A stretch of 64,000 bases of DNA from RAM1 sp050247515 (lineage in GTDB: Bacteria; Pseudomonadota; Gammaproteobacteria; Burkholderiales; Burkholderiaceae_C). Shown here piece by piece: positions 1 through 7,987 of the stretch. The position numbers were made by a program, and so were the translations under genes. The notes under the pieces are model-generated. The model was given only the letters and a program-made list of their open reading frames with translations. It ran no database searches and had not been told where the DNA came from. The DNA lies in the NCBI GenBank assembly GCA_050247515.1, contig JBFWUB010000001.1, positions 1 to 64,000 on the forward strand. The letters run 5' to 3'. Numbering within the stretch: position 1 is the stretch's first letter; each line of letters begins with the position of its first letter.

Positions 1-87
1 GAACCCATCGGGTACATCCCGCCCGTAGAAGCTGAGGCAAACTACTACCGGCAACTCGCCAGTCAAACCCCCACGGTGGAGGTCTGA
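1..87 (+). CDS. IS3-family transposase OrfB, C-terminal fragment
   Basis: An open frame enters from the left edge and stops at 85-87. Its 28 residues begin EPIGYIPPVEAEANYYRQ, the usual C-terminus of the DDE integrase-type OrfB transposase of IS3 elements (a region of the form IGYxPPxExExxYY). The catalytic core lies outside the window, so I cannot say whether the transposase is intact. Confidence 0.75.
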   Translation, partial: EPIGYIPPVEAEANYYRQLASQTPTVEV

Positions 88-126
88 CTTAAACCAACTG
101 GCCTCCATGAAAGCCGGGGCGGTTCA
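1..126 (+). mobile_element. Right end of an IS3-family insertion sequence
   Basis: The first 126 bases are the 3' end of an insertion sequence: the last codons of a transposase, about 10 non-coding bases, and a terminal inverted repeat at roughly 98-126 whose outer end reads ggcggttca (tgaaccgcc on the other strand). That terminus is typical of IS3-family elements in Burkholderiales. Only one end is in the window, so the matching left repeat and target duplication cannot be seen. Confidence 0.75.
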
Positions 127-208
127 AACTAGCGCATCAAGCTACACTTCGCACGCACTTCAATCCATTGTGGGGTGAAGGCATACAACGAAATCTTGAG
201 GGAGTTCC

Positions 209-751
209 ATGCTGAAGAGCCTGCTTATTCTGTCGGCCGCATTCGCCATGACTGGCTGCGCATCAATCGTCAATGATTCGACACATCCGGTGAAAATTGA
301 AACCAAGACGGCCACCGGTTCGCTGGTGTCGGGCGCGGACTGCAAGGTCAGCAACGACTATGGCTCCACCGACTTGAAGTCGGGCACCACAGTGCCGCTG
401 CGCCGGTCTTCGAAGGACATGGACATCACCTGTACACAGTCTGGCCAGCCCGAAGCCAAGGCGCGCGCAATCTCCCGGGCGAATGCGGGGCTTGCAGGCA
501 ACATTATTTTCGGCGGCGGCATCGGCGCCATCATCGATCACAACAAGGGCACCGCCTACACCTACCCGACCTGGTTGCAGCTGGTGTTTGGGCAAACACT
601 GGTGTTCGACCGGCGCGACGAGCAGGAAGGGGCGCCGGTACCCGGCAAAACCCCGGCGCAGGCCGCCTTGGGGGAGCCGGTTGCCGCCGGAAACCAGCTC
701 AACGCAACATCCACAGCCTGCAGCCATGGCCAGCCGCCCTGCAACAAATAG
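209..751 (+). CDS. Putative lipoprotein
   Basis: A 180-residue protein of unknown function. It begins with a short hydrophobic signal peptide ending in a lipobox-like AMTGC around residues 13-17, so it should be lipid-anchored to the cell envelope. The mature part starts CASIVNDSTHPVKI, a start shared by many small Burkholderiales lipoproteins. It has a hydrophobic glycine-rich stretch around residues 95-110 (IIFGGGIGAIID) that could associate with a membrane, and a variable Ala/Pro-rich tail with a C-x5-C pair. The start has a GGAG-type ribosome site (aggga) just upstream. It sits alone, just inside the IS end, and is divergent in content from the pob genes that follow. Confidence 0.65.
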   Translation: MLKSLLILSAAFAMTGCASIVNDSTHPVKIETKTATGSLVSGADCKVSNDYGSTDLKSGTTVPLRRSSKDMDITCTQSGQPEAKARAISRANAGLAGNIIFGGGIGAIIDHNKGTAYTYPTWLQLVFGQTLVFDRRDEQEGAPVPGKTPAQAALGEPVAAGNQLNATSTACSHGQPPCNK

Positions 752-754
752 GTT

Positions 755-1528
755 CTAGAGCAGCGGCCGCAGCTCGCGCGCGGCCTCCAGCAGCGCCGCC
801 AGCAGCGCCTGGTGCGCGGCGCCCGGGGCGAGGCGCTGCGGCCGTGTCACCACGTTCATCGCGGCCACCGTGCGCCCCTGCATGTTGCGCAGGGGAACAG
901 CCAGCGCATGCACGCCGATCTCGTGCTCTTCGTGGGCCACGCACCAGTCATCGGCGCGTACCTGGTCAATGACGGCGCGAAACGCCCGCGGCTCCGTCAC
1001 CGTGCGGGGTGTCAGCCGGGCGAGCGGTCGCGAACCCCGGCCATCCCCTTTCATCCATGCGTTGAAGTCGCTGCGCGTCTTGGCCGCCAGCAGCACGCGG
1101 CCTGTGGACGTGGCGTGCGCGGGCAGGCGCGCGCCCAGGTGCAGGCCATAGGCCAGCACCGCGTTCGACCCGCTGCGCGCCACGATCACCACCTCGGCGC
1201 CGTCCAGCACCACGGCTGATACCGGATCGCCCAGCTGGGCTGCCAGCCGGTTCAGCGTGGGCTGCAAGAGGCGCGGCAACCGTGCCGACGCCAGGTAGCT
1301 GCCTGAAAAACGCAGCACCTTGGGCGACAGCCAGAAATAGCTGCCGTCCGACTCCAGGTAGCCCAGGTGCGCCAGCGTGAGCAGGTGGCGCCGCGCGGCG
1401 GCGCGCGTGATGCCCGCGCGCTGGGCGGCCAGGGTGGCGTTCAGGCGCTGGCGCTCGGTGTCAAAGCTTTCCAGCACCGCCATGCCCTTGGCCATGCCTT
1501 CGATGAAATCTGCCCTGGCGATCGTCAT
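755..1528 (-). CDS. pobR: IclR-family regulator, PobR-like
   Basis: A 257-residue transcription factor of the IclR family: an N-terminal winged helix-turn-helix (residues about 14-75, with the motif LNATLAAQRAGITRAAARRH) followed by an effector-binding domain. It is divergent from pobA with 108 bases between the starts, the classic arrangement for PobR, the 4-hydroxybenzoate-responsive activator of pobA. I start it at the ATG at 1528, which gives the usual N-terminus (MTIARADFIEGMAKG); the frame stays open upstream to 1600 but would run into the shared control region. Two direct repeats lie immediately upstream of both genes. The PobR assignment rests on family and position; specificity for 4-hydroxybenzoate is inferred. 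Confidence 0.85.
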   Translation of the reverse strand: MTIARADFIEGMAKGMAVLESFDTERQRLNATLAAQRAGITRAAARRHLLTLAHLGYLESDGSYFWLSPKVLRFSGSYLASARLPRLLQPTLNRLAAQLGDPVSAVVLDGAEVVIVARSGSNAVLAYGLHLGARLPAHATSTGRVLLAAKTRSDFNAWMKGDGRGSRPLARLTPRTVTEPRAFRAVIDQVRADDWCVAHEEHEIGVHALAVPLRNMQGRTVAAMNVVTRPQRLAPGAAHQALLAALLEAARELRPLL

Positions 1529-1531
1529 TGC

Positions 1532-1565
1532 GCGATCATCGCACAGCCTGGGCGAACATCGCACA
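1532..1565. promoter_or_regulatory. Direct-repeat operator between pobR and pobA
   Basis: The 14-base sequence gcgatcatcgcaca (1532-1545) is repeated with one mismatch as gcgaacatcgcaca (1552-1565), exactly 20 bases or two helical turns apart. IclR-type regulators of aromatic degradation such as PobR and PcaU are known to bind repeated half-sites between divergent genes, so this is the likely PobR binding site. A looser match, gcgatcgtca, lies at 1518-1527 over the pobR start. Confidence 0.6.
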
Positions 1566-1636
1566 ATGCCCCGCCCGCGTACTGGCGGCCCGGGCGCCAT
1601 GCCCCTAGGCTAAGGGCACCACAAAGGAGACTGCCC

Positions 1637-2818
1637 ATGCCCCCCACCCGCACCCAGGTTGCCATCATTGGCGCCGGCCCGTCCGGCCTGCTGCTCGGAC
1701 AGCTGCTGCACAAGGCCGGCATTGACAACGTGATCCTGGAGCGCCAGAGCGGCGACTACGTGCTGGGGCGCATCCGCGCGGGCATCCTGGAGCAGATCAC
1801 GGTGGACCTGCTGCACGAAGCCGGTGTGGGCGCGGGCGTGGACGGCGGTGGCACGGTGCATCACAGCATCGAGCTGGTGTTCGGCGGTGCGCGCCACGCC
1901 ATTGACGTGCACGGCCTGACCGGCGGCAAGGTGGTCACGGCCTACGGCCAGACGGAGCTGACCCGCGACCTGATGCAGGCGCGCACGGCCGCCGGCCTGC
2001 CCACGGTGTATGAGGCCGCAGACGTGGCGTTGCATGACTTTGACGGCAGCAAGCCGCGCGTCACCTACACCCACGGCGGGCAGACCCACACGCTGGAATG
2101 CGACTTCATTGCCGGCTGCGACGGCTTTCATGGCGTGAGCCGCGCCAGCGTGAAAGGCGCGGTGCGCGAATATGAAAAGACCTACCCCTTTGGCTGGCTG
2201 GGCGTGCTGGCCGATGTGCCGCCGGTGTCGCCGCACGCCATCGTCTACGGCAACAGCGAGCGCGGCTTTTCGCTTTGCAGCATGCGCAGCCTCACGCGCA
2301 GCCGCTACTACGTGCAGTGCCCTCTGGACGACAAGGTCGAGCAATGGAGCGACCAGCGCTTCTGGGACGAACTGCGCCGCAGGCTGGACCCGGCGCTTGC
2401 CGAGGCCGTGATCACCGGCCCCACCATCGAGAAAAGCATCGCCCCGCTGCGCAGCTTCGTGGCTGAACCCATGCGCTTTGGCCGGCTGTTCCTGGCGGGC
2501 GACGCCGCGCACATCGTGCCGCCCACGGGCGCCAAGGGGCTGAACCTCGCGTCCAGCGACGTCAAGTACCTGTCGGGCGCGCTCATCGAGCACTACCGCG
2601 AGCGCAGTGACGCGGGCCTGGACACCTATTCACAGCGCGCGCTGTCGCGCGTGTGGCGGGCCGAGCGCTTCAGCTGGTGGCTCACCACGCTGATGCACCG
2701 CTTCCCCGACACCGACGGCTTCGGCCAGAAGCTGCAGGAAGCCGAGCTGGACTACCTGGTGCATTCACGCGCCATGTCTACCGCGCTGGCGGAAAACTAC
2801 GTGGGCCTGCCGCTGTAG
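1637..2818 (+). CDS. pobA: 4-hydroxybenzoate 3-monooxygenase
   Basis: A 393-residue flavoprotein hydroxylase that converts 4-hydroxybenzoate to protocatechuate using NADPH and O2 in the cytoplasm. The FAD-binding Rossmann motif GAGPSG is at residues 10-15, the characteristic RIRAGILEQ segment follows near residue 44, and the second FAD motif (FLAGDAAHIVPPTGAKGLNLA region) is near residue 285. Length matches the 394-residue Pseudomonas enzyme. The ATG at 1637 follows an AAAGGAG ribosome site; longer in-frame starts would overlap pobR. It is transcribed away from the IclR-type regulator, and a CoA-transferase-like gene follows 9 bases downstream, possibly in the same transcript. No ring-cleavage (pca) genes are in view. 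Confidence 0.96.
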   Translation: MPPTRTQVAIIGAGPSGLLLGQLLHKAGIDNVILERQSGDYVLGRIRAGILEQITVDLLHEAGVGAGVDGGGTVHHSIELVFGGARHAIDVHGLTGGKVVTAYGQTELTRDLMQARTAAGLPTVYEAADVALHDFDGSKPRVTYTHGGQTHTLECDFIAGCDGFHGVSRASVKGAVREYEKTYPFGWLGVLADVPPVSPHAIVYGNSERGFSLCSMRSLTRSRYYVQCPLDDKVEQWSDQRFWDELRRRLDPALAEAVITGPTIEKSIAPLRSFVAEPMRFGRLFLAGDAAHIVPPTGAKGLNLASSDVKYLSGALIEHYRERSDAGLDTYSQRALSRVWRAERFSWWLTTLMHRFPDTDGFGQKLQEAELDYLVHSRAMSTALAENYVGLPL

Positions 2819-2827
2819 CATGGCGGC

Positions 2828-3739
2828 ATGACCACCCGCGCCACCTCATCCGCAAAATTCCGCCCGCTCAGGGGCATCCGCATCCTGAGCCTGGCGCTCA
2901 ACCTGCCCGGGCCCGCCGCGCTGATGCGCTGCCGGGCCATGGGTGCCACATGCGTCAAGCTGGAGCCACCGTCAGGTGACCCCATGGGCCACTACAACCC
3001 GCACGCCTATGCCCAACTGCACCAGGGCGTCAAGGTACTGGGCGCGGACCTCAAGACCGAGGCAGGCCAGAAGGTGCTGCACCGTGAACTGGCCAAGGCC
3101 GATGTGCTGCTCACCTCGTTTCGTCCGTCCGCGCTGGACAAGCTGCAGATCGGCTGGAAGAAGCTGCACCGCCTGTACCCGTCGCTCAGCCAGGTGGCCA
3201 TCGTGGGCGCCCCCGGCGCGCGCGCCGAGGAGCCTGGCCACGACCTGACCTACCTGGCCGACAACGGCCTGGTCAACGGGCTGGAACTGCCGCCCACGCT
3301 GTACGCCGACATGGGCGGCTCACTGATGGCCAGCGAAGCGGTGCTGGGTGCCGTGCTCCAGCAGCGCGAGCGCTATGCCGGCACCGGCGACGTGCATCCG
3401 CGCGGCGTGTTCATTGAAGTGGCCCTGGCCGACGCTGCCGGCTACCTGGCGCTGCCACGCAGCTGGGGCCTGACCCAGCCGACCGGCGCTGTCGGTGGCG
3501 CACACGCGGGCTACCGCGTGTACCCGTGCAAGGACGGCCGGGTGGCGGTAGCCGCCCTGGAGCCCCACTTTGCGGCAGCCCTGTGCAAGGCGGCCGGGCT
3601 GCCCGCGAGTGATATCCGCACCATGCTGGCGCCTGCCACGCGGGAGGCGATTGCGGCCTTCCTGAAAACCCGCACGCGCAGGCAGCTGGACGCGCTGGCC
3701 AGCGCCCACGATATCCCGTTGCACACGCTGGCGGCGTAG
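2828..3739 (+). CDS. CaiB/BaiF (class III) CoA-transferase-like protein, short form
   Basis: A 303-residue member of the class III CoA-transferase / alpha-methylacyl-CoA racemase family. The N-terminal Rossmann segment (LRGIRILSLALNLPGPAALM, about 14-33) and the LYADMGGSL motif are clear; Asp161 in that motif matches the catalytic Asp of the family. The protein is about 100 residues shorter than ordinary CaiB-type transferases (about 400), with a small C-terminal part that ends soon after the GYRVYPCKDGRVAVAALE strand. It lies 9 bases behind pobA and may be co-transcribed, but a role in 4-hydroxybenzoate use is not shown. Substrate unknown. Confidence 0.8.
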   Translation: MTTRATSSAKFRPLRGIRILSLALNLPGPAALMRCRAMGATCVKLEPPSGDPMGHYNPHAYAQLHQGVKVLGADLKTEAGQKVLHRELAKADVLLTSFRPSALDKLQIGWKKLHRLYPSLSQVAIVGAPGARAEEPGHDLTYLADNGLVNGLELPPTLYADMGGSLMASEAVLGAVLQQRERYAGTGDVHPRGVFIEVALADAAGYLALPRSWGLTQPTGAVGGAHAGYRVYPCKDGRVAVAALEPHFAAALCKAAGLPASDIRTMLAPATREAIAAFLKTRTRRQLDALASAHDIPLHTLAA

Positions 3740-3805
3740 CCGCTGGCCCGACGTGGCAAAATCGCGGGTTCGACAACCAGCATCCCCCCAGAACCGGAGT
3801 ACCCC

Positions 3806-3976
3806 ATGGGCAACAAAATCGTCACCGAAGCCGACCGCAAGCGCACCCCGCCCCTGCCGCTGCCGCCCGGCGCCAGCCGCATGAAACAAGGCACGGGCCA
3901 GCGCATCAGCCTGGAGCGCGGCACCGCCACCCGCAGCAAGAAGAACCCCGGCAAGCGCGCCAAAAAAGGCGGCTGA
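3806..3976 (+). CDS. Small basic conserved-type protein
   Basis: A 56-residue frame, MGNKIVTEADRKRTPPLPLPP at the start and a Lys/Arg-rich tail ending KRAKKGG. It has a ribosome site (ccggag) 7 bases before the ATG, normal codon use for this genome (third-position G/C) and an excellent Rho-independent terminator 20 bases after the stop, so it is very probably expressed as its own unit. Strongly cationic and proline-rich, it has no recognisable domain and may bind nucleic acid or be disordered. Function unknown. Confidence 0.65.
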   Translation: MGNKIVTEADRKRTPPLPLPPGASRMKQGTGQRISLERGTATRSKKNPGKRAKKGG

Positions 3977-3995
3977 GCCCTCGGCAAGCCCGCCC

Positions 3996-4048
3996 CAGGG
4001 CCTGTTCACAGCGCCTGAAGGCGCGTGTGAACAGGCCCTGTGTTTTTT
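3996..4048 (+). terminator. Rho-independent terminator
   Basis: cagggcctgttcaca (3996-4010) pairs perfectly with tgtgaacaggccctg (4026-4040), with an inner gcgcc/ggcgc stem in the loop, followed by a T-run (tgtttttt, 4041-4048). It is placed just after the 56-residue protein and ends that transcription unit. Confidence 0.92.
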
Positions 4049-4154
4049 CCGGGCGCGCAATGTCCTTCATGCAGTGTCGCGCTGGTCTGACACGGCGGGC
4101 GCCACGCGTACCCTACGCTTTGGGTTTTCCACTTCATCCCAACGGAGAGCCGCC

Positions 4155-4283
4155 ATGCTGCGCAAACTCATTGCCCTCGGAATCGTCGCCGGCCTGACCA
4201 AGAAGGCCTGGGACCGCTACCACGCCAACAGCACGGACAAGCCCGCGCCGTCCACAGCCTCCGGTACTGCAAGGCCGCGCTGA
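4155..4283 (+). CDS. Small hypothetical protein
   Basis: A 42-residue frame starting MLRKLIALGIVAGLTKKAWDR after a GGAGAG ribosome site. The N-terminal 15 residues are hydrophobic with flanking positive charges, so it could be a single-span or peripheral membrane peptide; the rest is polar and probably disordered. It stands alone between the terminator and the next secreted protein gene. No function can be assigned. Confidence 0.5.
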   Translation: MLRKLIALGIVAGLTKKAWDRYHANSTDKPAPSTASGTARPR

Positions 4284-4339
4284 AGCCGGCATCGCGGCCA
4301 CGGGCTGGCCTGTCTTGGCAAGACCGTTAAGATGCTCCG

Positions 4340-4921
4340 ATGCTCAAAAAATTCCTCATTCCACTGGGCCTCGTGCTCACGGCCCTGGCGGCCCAGGCAC
4401 AGCCCACCCCTGCCAAACAGGAACTGATCGCCCGCATCCTCAAGCTGCAGCAGCCCGGCATCGAGGCCATGGCACGCGGCCTGGCCGAGCAGCCGGCGGC
4501 GATCATCCTGGACGGCATGTCCGGGGCCCTGTCCAACCGCGTGGCACCCGAAAAGCGCGAAGCCATTGCCCGCGAGGTGCAGGCCGAGGTGCGCAAGTAC
4601 ACCGATGAGGCCGTGCCTCTGGTGCGTGATCGCGCCGTCAAACTGGCGCCCAGCACCATTGGCGCGGTGCTCGATGAAAAGTTCAGCGAGGACGAACTGC
4701 GCCAACTGGTGGCGCTGATCGAATCCCCCGTTTACGGCAAATTCCAGGCGCTGGGCAACGACATGCAGCGCGCATTGACCCAAAAACTGATTGCCGAGAC
4801 GCGCCCGCAAATCGAACCCAAGGTCAAGGCGCTGGAACAGGGAATCGCGCGGCGCCTGGGCATCACCAATGCACCGGCGGCGCCGCCGCGACGCCCTCCA
4901 GCCAGCGCGCCCACGAAGTGA
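4340..4921 (+). CDS. Exported DUF2059-like protein
   Basis: A 193-residue protein with a clear cleavable signal peptide (MLKKFLIPLGLVLTALAAQA, residues 1-20). The mature part is all-helical and resembles the DUF2059 family: a first half with KQELIARILKLQQPGIEAM and a second half with FSEDELRQLVALIESPVYGKFQAL, where the DELRQL..FxxSPxGxK pattern is the family hallmark. DUF2059 proteins are periplasmic and of unknown function. The last 20 residues are Pro/Ala-rich. It converges on ygiQ with only 7 bases between the stops. Confidence 0.75.
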   Translation: MLKKFLIPLGLVLTALAAQAQPTPAKQELIARILKLQQPGIEAMARGLAEQPAAIILDGMSGALSNRVAPEKREAIAREVQAEVRKYTDEAVPLVRDRAVKLAPSTIGAVLDEKFSEDELRQLVALIESPVYGKFQALGNDMQRALTQKLIAETRPQIEPKVKALEQGIARRLGITNAPAAPPRRPPASAPTK

Positions 4922-4928
4922 TCCGCTG

Positions 4929-7244
4929 TCAGGATTTGTGACGCGGCCCGCCCGGCTTGCGGGCCGCGCCGGTCTGGCGCGGCGGCAGGCCGGTGTGCTG
5001 CGTCAGCAAGGCGCCTTTCCTGGGCGTGCCTGCCTTGGCGGGCGCGGCCGTGGAGTTCTTGCGCCGCGCACTCTGGTAGCTGCCGTCGGTCAGCGGCTGG
5101 TATGTGGGGATCAGGTGGTGCTTGCCATTGCCGATCAGGTCGGCGCGGCCCATGGCCTTCAGTGCGTCACGCAGCAGCGGCCAGTTGTTGGGGTCGTGGT
5201 AGCGCAAAAAGGCCTTGTGCAGGCGGCGGCGCTTTTCGCCGCGCACGATGTCCACCGTCTCGGAATCATCGCGCGCCGTGCGGCGCACGCCCTTGAGCGT
5301 GTTGCGCCCCGTGTGGTACATGGCCGTGGCGGTCGCCATGGGGCTGGGGTAAAACGTCTGGACCTGGTCGGCGCGAAAGCCGTTTTTCTTCAGCCACACG
5401 GCCAGGTTCATCATGTCGGCGTCGCTGGTGCCCGGGTGCGCCGCGATGAAGTACGGGATCAGGAACTGCTTCTTGCCCGCCTCGGCGCTGAACTTTTCAA
5501 ACATCTGCTTGAACCTGTCGTAGCTGCCGATGCCGGGCTTCATCATCTTGGTCAGCGGCCCCTGCTCGGTGTGCTCGGGCGCGATCTTCAGGTAGCCGCC
5601 CACGTGGTGCTGCACCAGTTCTTTCACGTATTCCGGGCTTTGCACGGCCAGGTCGTAGCGCAGGCCCGAGCCGATCAGGATCTTCTTGATGCCCTTCAGG
5701 CCGCGCGCGCGGCGGTAGATCTTGACCAGCGGGCCATGGTCGGTATTCAGGTTGCTGCAGATGCCGGGGTACACGCAGCTGGGCTTGCGGCAGGCGGCCT
5801 CGATCTCGGGCGTCCTGCAGCCAATGCGGTACATGTTGGCCGTGGGGCCGCCCAGGTCGCTGATGACGCCGGTAAAACCCGCCACCTTGTCACGGATGTC
5901 TTCCACCTCGCGGATGATGGATTCCTCGGAGCGGCTCTGGATGATGCGGCCTTCGTGCTCGGTGATGCTGCAAAACGTGCAGCCGCCAAAGCAGCCGCGC
6001 ATGATGTTCACACTGAAGCGGATCATCTCCCAGGCGGGGATCTTCGTGGCGCCATCATGGCTGCCGTTCTCGTCTGCATAGGCCGGGTGCGGGCTGCGCG
6101 CATACGGCAGGTCGAACACATGGTCCATCTCGGCCGTGGTCAGCGGGATGGGCGGCGGGTTGATCCACACATCGCGCGCCGTCACGCCTTCGCCATGGGC
6201 CTGCACCAGCGCACGGGCGTTGCCGGGGTTGGTCTCCAGGTGCAGCACGCGGTTGGCATGGGCATACAGCACCGGGTCGGCCTTGACCTGCTCGTAGCTG
6301 GGCAGGCGGATCACGCTGCGCTCGCGCGGTGGCACCTTGAGCTTGACCTTGGGGTTGGGGTGGAAGGTCAGCGGCTGGATGGCGGGGTTGGCCTCGGCCA
6401 CATTCGCGCTGCCCTCCTCCTTGGCACAGGTCTCGCCCTGGGCCTGCGCCTGCTCGCTGGTGGTCAGGTAGGGGTTGACATGGCTTTCCACCCGGCCCGG
6501 CGCGTCCACGCTGGTGCTGTCGATTTCAAACCAGCCTTCAGGGGACGCGCGGCGAAAGAACGCCGTGCCGCGCACATCGTCAATCTGCTCCACAGGTTCG
6601 CGCGCGGCCAGGCGGTGGGCGATTTCGACAATCGCCCGCTCGGCGTTGCCGTACAGCAGCAGGTCGCACTTGGCGTCCACCACGATGCTGCGGCGCACCT
6701 TGTCGGACCAGTAGTCGTAGTGCGCGATGCGACGCAGCGAGCCTTCAATCCCACCCAGCACGATGGGCACGCCGTTGTAGGCCTCGCGGCAGCGCTGGCT
6801 GTACACGATGGCCGCGCGGTCCGGCCGCTTGCCGCCCACGTCGCCGGGGGTGTAGGCGTCGTCGCTGCGGATCTTGCGGTCCGCCGTGTAGCGGTTGATC
6901 ATGGAATCCATGTTGCCGCTGGTCACGCCCCAGAACAGGTTGGGCTTGCCCAGCGCCTTGAATGGTTCGGCGCTTTGCCAGTCAGGCTGGGCAATGATGC
7001 CGACACGAAAGCCCTGGTCGGCCAGCGTGCGGCCGATCACTGCCATGCCGAAGCTGGGGTGGTCCACATAGGCGTCACCGGTGACGATGATGATGTCGCA
7101 GCTGTCCCAGCCCAGCGCATCCATCTCGGCACGGCTCATGGGCAGGAATTTCGGCTGGCCGAAGCGGTGCGCCCAGTACTTGCGGTAGCTGGTGATCGGC
7201 TTGGCGGCGCGCGCGAAAAAGGAAACGTCGACGGGGGCGTTCAT
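4929..7244 (-). CDS. ygiQ: YgiQ-family radical SAM protein
   Basis: A 771-residue cytoplasmic iron-sulfur protein (E. coli YgiQ is 739). The radical SAM cluster motif C-x3-C-x2-C is seen in MRGCFGGCTFCSITEHEG at about residues 413-430, preceded by the UPF0313 N-terminal domain with the conserved start SFFARAAKPITSYRKYWAHRFG. The GSGLRYDLA segment and the C-terminal QTFYPSPMATATAMYHTG motif are also typical. The reaction is not established for the family. I chose the ATG at 7244 because it gives the conserved N-terminus; the frame runs open to 7379. The C-terminal 60 residues are low-complexity and basic, as in homologues. A 9-bp GC hairpin lies in its last codons (4942-4968). Confidence 0.93.
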   Translation of the reverse strand: MNAPVDVSFFARAAKPITSYRKYWAHRFGQPKFLPMSRAEMDALGWDSCDIIIVTGDAYVDHPSFGMAVIGRTLADQGFRVGIIAQPDWQSAEPFKALGKPNLFWGVTSGNMDSMINRYTADRKIRSDDAYTPGDVGGKRPDRAAIVYSQRCREAYNGVPIVLGGIEGSLRRIAHYDYWSDKVRRSIVVDAKCDLLLYGNAERAIVEIAHRLAAREPVEQIDDVRGTAFFRRASPEGWFEIDSTSVDAPGRVESHVNPYLTTSEQAQAQGETCAKEEGSANVAEANPAIQPLTFHPNPKVKLKVPPRERSVIRLPSYEQVKADPVLYAHANRVLHLETNPGNARALVQAHGEGVTARDVWINPPPIPLTTAEMDHVFDLPYARSPHPAYADENGSHDGATKIPAWEMIRFSVNIMRGCFGGCTFCSITEHEGRIIQSRSEESIIREVEDIRDKVAGFTGVISDLGGPTANMYRIGCRTPEIEAACRKPSCVYPGICSNLNTDHGPLVKIYRRARGLKGIKKILIGSGLRYDLAVQSPEYVKELVQHHVGGYLKIAPEHTEQGPLTKMMKPGIGSYDRFKQMFEKFSAEAGKKQFLIPYFIAAHPGTSDADMMNLAVWLKKNGFRADQVQTFYPSPMATATAMYHTGRNTLKGVRRTARDDSETVDIVRGEKRRRLHKAFLRYHDPNNWPLLRDALKAMGRADLIGNGKHHLIPTYQPLTDGSYQSARRKNSTAAPAKAGTPRKGALLTQHTGLPPRQTGAARKPGGPRHKS

Positions 7245-7323
7245 CGGGGTCTTTAGGGGGAGCCCCGATTTTAGGTTGTATTCGCATGGCCGTGCCGCCG
7301 CCGGGTCATGCGCAGGGGCGGCG

Positions 7324-7797
7324 TCAGCCGGGGACGAAGTGGCTCTGCCAATGAGACGACGGCAGATGTTCCTGGCCAATACCCGGGGCCGTCGTCAGCT
7401 CGCCGGCCGCGTAACGGCGCAGCCAGTCTGCCGCGGTGCCGGCAAAGCGGTCCAACCAGCCCACCAGCGCCTCGGCACTGACCACGGCCGGGTCCACCCG
7501 GGCACACAGCAGCACCTCTTCACGCACCGGGTCCACCGCCAGCGTGGCGCCGCCGGTCTGCTGGCCAAACAGGTTGCCCTCGAGCAGGCGGCGGTACAGC
7601 GGCTCGCGATCACCCGGGGGCACCGGCCCCAGCACCGCGTACACCTGGATGCATTGCGCGGGCTCGTCGGCCTCCAGGTCAATGGCGACGTCGCCTTCAA
7701 AAACCAGCCGGGCGCAGCCATGTTCGTCAAACCCCAGCGTGGGCAGGTTGGCCAGCCGGCCATAGGCGAGAAGAAGGTCCTGGGCAGCGGTGAACAT
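7324..7797 (-). CDS. CesT/Tir-chaperone-like protein
   Basis: A 157-residue acidic protein with the fold pattern of type III secretion chaperones (CesT/SycE-like): an N-terminal helix LLLAYGRLANL, a strand-rich centre (ARLVFEGDVAIDLEAD, QCIQVYAVLGPVP) and LYRRLLEGNLFGQQTGGATLAVDP, which is the family core. No type III secretion gene or effector is nearby, so it may serve another partner. The ATG at 7797 gives the usual length; the open frame extends far upstream but only as antisense to the next gene. 79 bases separate it from ygiQ. Assignment to the fold is fairly secure, function is not. Confidence 0.7.
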   Translation of the reverse strand: MFTAAQDLLLAYGRLANLPTLGFDEHGCARLVFEGDVAIDLEADEPAQCIQVYAVLGPVPPGDREPLYRRLLEGNLFGQQTGGATLAVDPVREEVLLCARVDPAVVSAEALVGWLDRFAGTAADWLRRYAAGELTTAPGIGQEHLPSSHWQSHFVPG

Positions 7798-7987
7798 GGT
7801 GGGTCGGCAGCGGAGTTGACAATGGGCCAGTATCCGCCTCGCATCGCGGCATTGACAGCAGACGGAAGTCTGGGCGGTGAGGCGTGTGCGCTCAGGGTTT
7901 GTCCGCATGCGCACCGTGAAGACGGACAGCGAAATGACAGGCCCGGCGCCGACCATGAAAGCTCCAACACCACAACCGGAGACACCC

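Noticed and set aside
4942..4968. 9-bp GC hairpin near the ygiQ stop as a terminator
   Set aside because: It is inside the coding sequence and has no T-run on either side; likely a product of Gly/Pro/Arg codons.
4791..7256. Long plus-strand open frame (821 codons)
   Set aside because: It is antisense to ygiQ, which has the full family motifs. High GC leaves long open frames opposite real genes; this one is Val/His/Gly/Ala-rich with no domain.
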